The notes under the pieces are model-generated. The model was not told the DNA's origin, did not search any database, and was given only the letters and a program-made list of their open reading frames with translations. Made by a program: the position numbers and the translations under genes. 64,000 nt of DNA from Bacteroidaceae bacterium (GTDB lineage: Bacteria > Bacteroidota > Bacteroidia > Bacteroidales > Muribaculaceae). Shown piece after piece: positions 22,629-28,610 of this stretch; position 1 is the first letter of the stretch; each line of letters begins with the position of its first letter. Location of the stretch: the NCBI GenBank assembly GCA_021768245.1, contig JAETNO010000001.1, positions 217,531-281,530 of the forward strand. The letters run 5' to 3'.

Positions 22629-24302
22629 TTATGAGTCCTGTTGCGTAATTTTCAACTTTTTTCTGTAGCGATGGATAAAGCCATTTATCTGATTTCTAGT
22701 TAACCCGTATTTTGCTTTTAGTTCGGCATCGGTCATACCGTCATCCTTCAGAGATTCGAAAAATTTTCCTTTCTCCATGGGGTCAGATGGAATTTCACAG
22801 TTGCAGTCTTCGTGCTTGCTAGCATTTGAGGTTCGTCGGATTTTCACAAGTTCTTCTGCAGTGAACTTAGCCTGTTGCTCGTTATGCTTGGCACCGAACT
22901 TATGCAGCCATCGCTCCATGAAGTAGTTAGCCATATAGATAGTAAGGTCAACCACACTTTTACGCTCGCTTCGTTGCCGAGAAGAGGGTTCTCCATATAG
23001 CATGTGCCATACGATAGCGCAGTTAAAGGCTGAAGAGGCAATACGCAGTCTGAGAGCATCACGAGCCGGATTATTCTCACTTTGGCTTAAATCATACTGA
23101 TCATCAAGCCATTCTTGTAAGGCTCGGTTAACGTAATTCATATCTGTCTCATAAGGAGCAACCGGGTTGTCGTTTCCGTCAGCATCAGTCGTGTAAGCAT
23201 ACTTTTCAGTCCACGCATCAAGCTGATCTTGGAATTGAGTTAGGAGTTCTCCATCTGGCATTGGAAACGATGGTATTTCCTTGCCGAGTTTAGGTAACAT
23301 ACACAGACACATACGAGATGCAGTTCCACCTTCGATTTCAGCTCCAAGGAATTTTCCGGTAGCTTCCGGTGTCCCGGTAAGTACAATGTTAATCGCAGTG
23401 GTAAAGCTGCCTTGTGGAGCATTTTTGCGTCCATTCATGCGCGTCAGCTCATCATTGTCGTATGCTTTTCGAATCGTTTCATACGTGAGGCCATTATTCT
23501 TATTTCTCACGGCATTGACCATAGTAGTGGTTTCTGGATCCATAAGAATGGTATGGATTCCCTGATTATTTCCGAGAATATCGAGCATTGTGGATTCTGT
23601 GACATTCGGCGCAAGAGTCTGTATGATCTTTCGACTTCCGGAATTTTCCGAAACTTTGGCAATATCACGTTGGATTCGACGACCAAATAGCGTATCAATC
23701 ATCCGTTTGATAAGTCCTTTTAATGATGAAAACGGAGCCTCAATCACTACCATGACATTTACACGATGAGGTTTGTCATCAAGATATTTGGCCCTTACGT
23801 TTGAAAAACATCCGGCCAACTCAGCGGTGAGGGCAGCTATGACTGGCACTTCAAACCCTACGGGACAGTTAGCGGCATATTCATCTATGATCGGAGGTAG
23901 CTGAATGAAGTTTCGGGGAAATTCAACCTCAAAGTTCTCAAGCCAGTCTCGTACCTCTGTGTCATTCGATCCGGACACTTCGTCAGTTGAATGCGACTCT
24001 TGAAGAGCTTCTGGTGATTTTGTACTCAGCGGCATTCGGCGAGCCATAATCTTAAGGATTTCTGCTATCGTGGTAGCATCAATCATTTTACGATCAAAAT
24101 ATAACTTAATCAGTCGGTAGCCCGCGAATCCGAGAGCACCAATGACAATTCCTGAAGCTGTAATTATAATGCAGCTTCTTACAGATCCCTTGAACCGGAA
24201 CCCGCAGAATTTTAAGTCGATATGATCTCTGGTCACACCTTTGTCTCCCGGTAGAGGTCTAGTCGGCAGATTGTTTGCGTGTCTAATACGATGGCTTTTC
24301 AT
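22629..24302 (-). CDS. DUF3987-like protein with N-terminal membrane segment and degenerate P-loop
   Basis: Residues ~120-450 match the DUF3987 family, helicase-like proteins that follow primase domains in Bacteroidetes elements: FPRNFIQLPPIIDEYAANCPVGFEVPVIAALTAELAGCF, HTILMDPETTTMVNAV, LTYETIRKAYDNDELTRM, INIVLTGTPEATGKFLGAEIEGGTASRMCLCML. Two features are odd. The expected Walker A is VIEAPFSSLKG rather than a GxGKS loop. Residues ~44-67 (CIIITASGIVIGALGFAGYRLIKL) form a clear transmembrane helix. It may tether the element's replisome to the membrane rather than act as an ATPase. The C-terminus (DDGMTDAELKAKYGLTRNQINGFIHRYRKKL) is a helix-turn-helix. Third gene of a minus-strand operon. 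Confidence 0.75.
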   Translation of the reverse strand: MKSHRIRHANNLPTRPLPGDKGVTRDHIDLKFCGFRFKGSVRSCIIITASGIVIGALGFAGYRLIKLYFDRKMIDATTIAEILKIMARRMPLSTKSPEALQESHSTDEVSGSNDTEVRDWLENFEVEFPRNFIQLPPIIDEYAANCPVGFEVPVIAALTAELAGCFSNVRAKYLDDKPHRVNVMVVIEAPFSSLKGLIKRMIDTLFGRRIQRDIAKVSENSGSRKIIQTLAPNVTESTMLDILGNNQGIHTILMDPETTTMVNAVRNKNNGLTYETIRKAYDNDELTRMNGRKNAPQGSFTTAINIVLTGTPEATGKFLGAEIEGGTASRMCLCMLPKLGKEIPSFPMPDGELLTQFQDQLDAWTEKYAYTTDADGNDNPVAPYETDMNYVNRALQEWLDDQYDLSQSENNPARDALRLRIASSAFNCAIVWHMLYGEPSSRQRSERKSVVDLTIYMANYFMERWLHKFGAKHNEQQAKFTAEELVKIRRTSNASKHEDCNCEIPSDPMEKGKFFESLKDDGMTDAELKAKYGLTRNQINGFIHRYRKKLKITQQDS

Positions 24303-24310
24303 CTTCTATT

Positions 24311-24354
24311 TGTATTAACAGGAGCCGTCTGTCACCCGGCTCCGTATTGTAGTT
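24311..24354 (-). repeat. Duplicated intergenic hairpin, copy 1
   Basis: GGAGCCG (24321-24327) pairs perfectly with CGGCTCC (24337-24343). The hairpin and its flanks are similar to the spacer at 24940-24990. It fills the gap between two minus-strand genes and has no T tract. Confidence 0.55.
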
Positions 24355-24355
24355 A

Positions 24356-24940
24356 TTACCCATTCAGAATACGATCTGCATCTGCATCATCAACCAGATG
24401 AATGTAGTGTGAATAGACTCCAGTACGTCCCTTGATAGAATCAATCTTATACAGGATTTCTTCTTTATCGTCACTCCATTCGGATTTTCGAATGAAATGA
24501 ACTTCCTCTGAGCCGTTTGGACCCTCGATGGAATCACCGAGCATATTCTCCATGAAATCTTTAGAGAAAAATTCAGCTTCCTCTCGATTCATATTAAGGA
24601 AGAAAAATAAGGGTATAAGGGGGCATTTTTTACGGCTGAGAGCCTTTTGATGAACTATGTCATACTCTGCATCTGATACGATCGCCAGCATATGAGTCGC
24701 CTGACCATATATACGTTTCTTATCAGTTGCAAGGATTTTTCTTGTGAGTTCATTGGTTAGAAGACTCACAGAAACCATATGGAAATACGTAGATGGTTCA
24801 TAGATAGGATACCCATTACAAGGATCAAGAGCGCAGAAGTCAAGTGCGTCCGAGTTGAGCAAGGTTTTCACCGTTTTCATTGTCTCAGGAACAAGGATGA
24901 TTCTATCCTCATTCGCCTTTCTTTTCTTTGTTTTTTTCAT
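24356..24940 (-). CDS. Hypothetical protein (194 aa)
   Basis: A soluble protein with a basic start (MKKTKKRKANEDRIILVPETMKTVKTLLNSDALDFCALDPCNGYPIYEPS) and a middle segment RKKCPLIPLFFFLNMNREEAEFFSKDFMENMLGD. There is no signal peptide; the short hydrophobic LIPLFFFL is too short for a membrane span. It is the middle gene of the three-gene minus-strand operon 25357-22629, whose spacers carry related hairpins. I do not recognise the family. Context suggests a replication or maintenance role. Confidence 0.65.
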   Translation of the reverse strand: MKKTKKRKANEDRIILVPETMKTVKTLLNSDALDFCALDPCNGYPIYEPSTYFHMVSVSLLTNELTRKILATDKKRIYGQATHMLAIVSDAEYDIVHQKALSRKKCPLIPLFFFLNMNREEAEFFSKDFMENMLGDSIEGPNGSEEVHFIRKSEWSDDKEEILYKIDSIKGRTGVYSHYIHLVDDADADRILNG

Positions 24941-24990
24941 GTTAATTATTTATGGGAGCCGTCTCTCACCCGACTCTCTAGTTAATTACT
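24940..24990 (-). repeat. Duplicated intergenic hairpin, copy 2
   Basis: GGAGCCG (24955-24961) faces CGACTCT (24971-24977), a stem weakened by mismatches but sharing the words GGAGCCGTCT and TCACCCG with copy 1 at 24311-24354. The flanking GTTAATTA and TAGTTAATTAC also resemble copy 1. Confidence 0.5.
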
Positions 24991-25357
24991 TTTCTTTTGA
25001 TTTTGTTACGATTGCATTGGTAAGGCTCGCAAGCAGAGTCATAGAACCGATAACGGCAAGTATTACTCTAGCTGCTTTCAAGATAGTTTGCATCACTGTT
25101 TTAGTGTCCTTTACTGATAAGGATGCTGTCTTGTCCTTGCGTGCGCAAGGGATGCCAACATTGGGACTCACTTCCCTGCTACCGGTAATTATGGTAACAG
25201 GGCTATCTGATAGATGCAGTTTGATGGTGCAGCTCTCATCCGAGCCTTTACCGATTTTCACTGTTCCGCTGTTTCCGGTGCTGGCGGCGGTGTTGTCTGT
25301 GGTCTGTGCGGTGACTCTCTTCTGAGGTAGTCTATCCGCTAATGTTTTGGTTTTCAT
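24986..25357 (-). CDS. Hypothetical single-pass membrane protein (123 aa)
   Basis: A basic, Thr/Ser-rich N-terminal ~85 residues (KTKTLADRLPQKRVTAQTTDNTAASTGNSGTVKIGKGSD) precede one C-terminal transmembrane helix (TILKAARVILAVIGSMTLLASLTNAIV) and a short basic tail. With its membrane anchor it may associate with the membrane-anchored DUF3987 protein encoded in the same operon. First gene of that minus-strand operon, behind a promoter at 25379-25405. No family recognised. Confidence 0.6.
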   Translation of the reverse strand: MKTKTLADRLPQKRVTAQTTDNTAASTGNSGTVKIGKGSDESCTIKLHLSDSPVTIITGSREVSPNVGIPCARKDKTASLSVKDTKTVMQTILKAARVILAVIGSMTLLASLTNAIVTKSKEK

Positions 25358-25378
25358 ACGGTTTCTAATTTTTCAGCA

Positions 25379-25405
25379 CAAAATTAGCTACCGTTGACTG
25401 GCAAA
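25379..25405 (-). promoter_or_regulatory. Promoter of the 25357-22629 operon
   Basis: On the minus strand TTTG (25402-25405), a 15-bp spacer and TAATTTTG (25379-25386) resemble a Bacteroidetes promoter with a shorter than usual spacer. The gene starts 22 bp downstream. Confidence 0.5.
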
Positions 25406-25461
25406 AACGAATTTTTGGATGAATGTAGGTAATTATAGGTTCTTATGGGCAGAACGCTATA

Positions 25462-28164
25462 TTATAAACTGAAAATATCGGGGTATAAAGAGTGAAGCAT
25501 TTCTTTGAAATCGCGCGATGCACTGGACGCATACTGTGCAATGGGACTTGGGAAAGTGGGGCCGGTAAAGAATGCCCTCATCTTATTCTCCAGTCTTTTG
25601 CCTCCCCGTTCCGCAAGGTTTTGCAGCAAATAGATTAAGTCGTAGCCATTATTGGTGGTTCCGCGAGTTTGCCATTCTAATGGCCTCAACTCCGACGGGC
25701 GATTTTTACCGGTCAGACGGTACGCAATCATCTTCTTTGCTTCCTCGGTATTATCAATGTTTGCTTGGGCCAGATAATTGATGAGCTTTTTCAATTTCTC
25801 ATCACCACCGGCTAGGAATTTTGCTTTTAAAGGTGTGAAAAAATCATCAGATCTCTTGTCTCGGATTACTTCATCGGACAAATATGAGAGATTGGCAAAA
25901 GAATTATTATCTACGCTATCCGCTTCCGTGCCACGAGCATCGCATTCGATCATTATCTTTGCCTCGGGACGACTGAGAATCATTTTTAAGGCTCTCTTAA
26001 GCTCAATGTTGGTTTCTTTCTCATATTGTTCTAGCATCATTCCTCCATAAAAGCCGAAAAGCGATATAAAACTATCTATTAATGAGTCATCTTGAAGATC
26101 TCCCATTAGTATTTCTGCATTTTCGCTGAGAGAAAGTAGATTACTGGTATTTTCGTTTGTTTTAGTGGGCAGCAGACGAAAAATAACAGACAATGAATCC
26201 TGTAGTGCAAAAAGAGATTGTTCATATTGACGAGAATCCGCTGCCAATGATATGGCAAACTCGCACAACCATGTCAATTCTATAGTATTTAACTCTTGAA
26301 GATTCTGAATAAATAGTGAATTTTGATGTGTCTTAATGGCGTTTATTGCAGCATCATATTGCGCCCCTGATATCGGCATACGGCCCAATATAGCACAGGC
26401 CCATTCATATTTGAGCGTTTTCAGACATTCAAATATATCAGCAAGGCTCCAGCGCTCCTTATAATTTTCATCAAAATCCGCTTTGGATATAATCTGAGGC
26501 ATTGCGACTTCAAGATATACCGCATTTACGTTTACATAAGGAACAGCGACCGCCAACAATCTGTCAATCCACTCAATCAACTCTTCTTTCCCTTCAAAAT
26601 CAGGCTCAGATACAACCTTTAACCGAAGATTCATAAATGTTTCCGAAATCTGAGGCCCATAACCGTTTTTGAGGTCAACGGCATCCGCAAGAGACGTTCT
26701 AAGGTCTCTGACTGACAGAACCGCAGGGATTGGTTTCGTCTGGATATTGGTTATTGCTTGACTTTCTTTATTTGCCTGCAATTGCGAATCCTCAGTCTCA
26801 GCTTTTCCGGGACATAGAGTCTTAAGAAGCAACAAGGCGTTGTCCTCAGCATCTGTATTATCATATGTTTTCTTGATTTGAACCGTCGTGGCGTGTCCCG
26901 TCATCTTAATAATCTCATTTTCCGGAATGCCTCGTTTCTTGCAGTTTGTCACAAATGAATGACGGCCTTTGTGAGAAGATATAAGTTGCCACAAGGGGAC
27001 GGTTTCACTGTGTTTGCCTCTTCCGCTGTCTATTGTTTTGGTTCGTGTTTCGTTGAATTGGGCGTGGCGGCAGATAGCTCGTATAAGTTCATTGTAGTTG
27101 TTCTTACGGGATTTTATGAAACGTGGTGTTTTGTCAAGATATTTCTTTACAATATCTAGCGCAGCCGGAAATAGCTTGGTGAGAGGAATTATGGCTCTGA
27201 GATTCTTACTATTCTTTGTTTTCTCCGGTCTGAAAATAGTGAATACCTCACCCTCTATAGTTTTCAAATTTGCAGAACAAAGCACCTGAGACAAGTCGCT
27301 GACACGGACACCTGTCCAACATTGTAAACAGAACATATCCCGTGCAACAGCTTCTTCATCCGTTAAGTCTGTTAAGTTGTAAAGGGTATCTATCTGTTCC
27401 TCGGTCAATGCAATCTCATTATCCTCAAGCTCATCCCCCGTAATAGTTTGTTTCAGCAATGGCAACCTGGAAGGAAGAGGATATGTGTAATTGAGATCCG
27501 GAATCGTTGTGAGATTCTTCAGATTAGTTGCGAGTGCTCTGATTCTCTGATTAGCAGTATTGATGGAAATATCCTGAGCCTTGAGCCATTCCGCATACCG
27601 CGCAGCAATATCCTTCGTCATGCTCGACAAGAGGTCAGGAATCTTAGCTGACTCCAAAAATTTCCTGAAATCAAGAATGTTTGTTCGCGCAGTCCCATAA
27701 GAACGTTCATTGGCCTGATTGTTCAAACGGTACTCTATCATCAGCTCTGTAGCTGACTTCTGCAATATATTCTGTTTCTTCTTGTTGGGCATCTTATATT
27801 CCGGTTTGATAGCTTTCAGCAGGGACTCGGGCATTGAGTCCAATGACTGATAGTTATTGCAAAAATACTCAATTTTTTCAAGATATGCGCTATCGATGGC
27901 TCGTAACCGGTTATTAACTATCGCATTATTGTGAATATCCAAAGGTGTCATCCCTTCCCGGATAATAGCACAATGCAATCGTTGATTCCAATGCTCTATG
28001 TGAATTTTAAGGCCCGTACTTACTCTGTACTGCTTGCAGCCAACTGAGAAGCAGGCGTAAATAGTCGCTATCCCCGCTTTATTCGGCTTGCGGAGATAGT
28101 ATGACAATCTGATGGAGCGGAGAAATATCTGTTTATCTCCTTGGTTTTCAGGCTGTGTTGACAA
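25462..28164 (-). CDS. Tyrosine recombinase (integrase) with a ~440-aa C-terminal extension
   Basis: Integrase of the element. Residues 1-~235 hold the arm-binding (IRLSYYLRKPNKAGIATIYACFSVG) and SAM-like core-binding domains. The catalytic domain shows the complete set R287 (CWTGVRVSDL), K317 (EKTKNSK), H398 and R401 (SSHKGRHSF), H424 (MTGHATT) and Y434 (KKTYDNTD). Usual Bacteroidetes integrases end near residue 420-460. This one continues to 900 with a helical, Leu-rich region of unknown role (ESQAITNIQTKP onward). The start is TTG (28164), with no in-frame ATG before the conserved N-terminus. The gene reads inward from the right end, and repeated CTGTG boxes overlap its start, so it may be autoregulated. 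Confidence 0.92.
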   Translation of the reverse strand: MSTQPENQGDKQIFLRSIRLSYYLRKPNKAGIATIYACFSVGCKQYRVSTGLKIHIEHWNQRLHCAIIREGMTPLDIHNNAIVNNRLRAIDSAYLEKIEYFCNNYQSLDSMPESLLKAIKPEYKMPNKKKQNILQKSATELMIEYRLNNQANERSYGTARTNILDFRKFLESAKIPDLLSSMTKDIAARYAEWLKAQDISINTANQRIRALATNLKNLTTIPDLNYTYPLPSRLPLLKQTITGDELEDNEIALTEEQIDTLYNLTDLTDEEAVARDMFCLQCWTGVRVSDLSQVLCSANLKTIEGEVFTIFRPEKTKNSKNLRAIIPLTKLFPAALDIVKKYLDKTPRFIKSRKNNYNELIRAICRHAQFNETRTKTIDSGRGKHSETVPLWQLISSHKGRHSFVTNCKKRGIPENEIIKMTGHATTVQIKKTYDNTDAEDNALLLLKTLCPGKAETEDSQLQANKESQAITNIQTKPIPAVLSVRDLRTSLADAVDLKNGYGPQISETFMNLRLKVVSEPDFEGKEELIEWIDRLLAVAVPYVNVNAVYLEVAMPQIISKADFDENYKERWSLADIFECLKTLKYEWACAILGRMPISGAQYDAAINAIKTHQNSLFIQNLQELNTIELTWLCEFAISLAADSRQYEQSLFALQDSLSVIFRLLPTKTNENTSNLLSLSENAEILMGDLQDDSLIDSFISLFGFYGGMMLEQYEKETNIELKRALKMILSRPEAKIMIECDARGTEADSVDNNSFANLSYLSDEVIRDKRSDDFFTPLKAKFLAGGDEKLKKLINYLAQANIDNTEEAKKMIAYRLTGKNRPSELRPLEWQTRGTTNNGYDLIYLLQNLAERGGKRLENKMRAFFTGPTFPSPIAQYASSASRDFKEMLHSLYPDIFSL

Positions 28165-28198
28165 TCTGTGATAAAATCTGTGTTATAAAACTGTGTTA
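28153..28198 (+). repeat. Four CTGTG direct repeats at the integrase start (candidate arm-type sites)
   Basis: CTGTG occurs at 28153, 28166, 28178 and 28191, three of the four as CTGTGTT, with 12-13 bp spacing. The array overlaps the integrase start codon and lies about 85-130 bp inside the right core. CTGTGTTGA also occurs 35 bp inside the left core. This fits integrase arm sites or an autorepression operator. Confidence 0.55.
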
Positions 28199-28276
28199 AT
28201 GATTGCACAGATGGCTCACAGCAACCGGCATTTGCTCTAAAAATCAAGTAGTTGGAAGGGGTGCTTCAGTAGGTAG

Positions 28277-28308
28277 CAAAAAAAATTGATTGTCTCTCGA
28301 CAACCAAT
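28277..28308 (-). terminator. Minus-strand terminator-like hairpin overlapping attR
   Basis: ATTGATTGTC (28285-28294) pairs with GACAACCAAT (28299-28308) at nine of ten positions around a TCTC loop. On the minus strand it is followed by eight Ts. It would stop leftward transcription entering from the parC side and restores the likely pre-insertion structure. Confidence 0.6.
28281..28294. repeat. attR core (14-bp direct repeat copy)
   Basis: AAAAATTGATTGTC is identical to 3319-3332. Its last ten bases are the left arm of the hairpin described at 28285-28308, so insertion occurred within a terminator-like stem. Confidence 0.7.
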
Positions 28309-28563
28309 CTTAGTTAACCTTAAATCTAATACCATGAAAAACACATTGCAAAGTTAGGGTCTTTTGCTTGAACCTGCAAATTTTCTCGCAACAATTTTAC
28401 TCAAAAAGACAAAAATTTTTAGCAAGATTCCCAAAATTGCGACTTTTTGATAAATTTTTGACTAAAATCGACATTTTTAATAGCATTTTGCCAATTTAGT
28501 CCAAGAAGACAAAATCAAGCCACCGAATCCGTGTCGCCACAAGGATATATGCGATTTTTTTCG
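28309..28563. other. Spacer between attR and the topoisomerase gene
   Basis: AT-rich stretch without a convincing gene. It contains a seven-codon frame, ATGAAAAACACATTGCAAAG plus TTAG (28334-28357, MKNTLQS), after TTAGTTAACCTTAAATCTAA. Whether it is translated is unknown. The remainder is mostly A/T runs. Confidence 0.35.
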
Positions 28564-28571
28564 TATCTTTG
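28564..28571 (+). promoter_or_regulatory. -7 box upstream of the topoisomerase IV gene
   Basis: TATCTTTG matches the Bacteroidetes -7 consensus exactly, 39 bp before the ATG at 28611. No TTTG is present at the expected -33 position, so the match is partial. Confidence 0.5.
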
Positions 28572-28610
28572 CCAATATAAAAATACATTATCTGTGCACA
28601 CCATCATATT

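Larger units (their letters stand above)
3319..28294. mobile_element. ~25 kb integrative element (tyrosine integrase, primase/helicase and recombination modules)
   Basis: The limits are inferred from a 14-bp direct repeat, AAAAATTGATTGTC, at 3319-3332 and 28281-28294. CTGTGTT boxes lie just inside both ends and the integrase gene sits at the right end. Everything between the repeats is more AT-rich than the flanks. Contents are recombination genes (5064-6747), replication genes (19430-24302), two site-specific recombinases, an endonuclease and varied cargo. I find no capsid, terminase, relaxase or conjugation genes, so it is neither an ordinary prophage nor a self-transmissible ICE. The joined empty site would be the chromosomal sequence left of 3319 fused to one repeat copy and the sequence from 28295. 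Confidence 0.8.

Noticed and set aside
28153..28198. The CTGTG repeats as a short CRISPR array
   Set aside because: The repeat unit is only 5-8 bp with a 12-13 bp period, there are no cas genes, and the array overlaps the integrase start.
3319..28294. The element as a conjugative transposon of the CTnDOT type
   Set aside because: No tra genes, relaxase, TetQ/RteABC-like genes or mobilisation proteins could be recognised in the interval.
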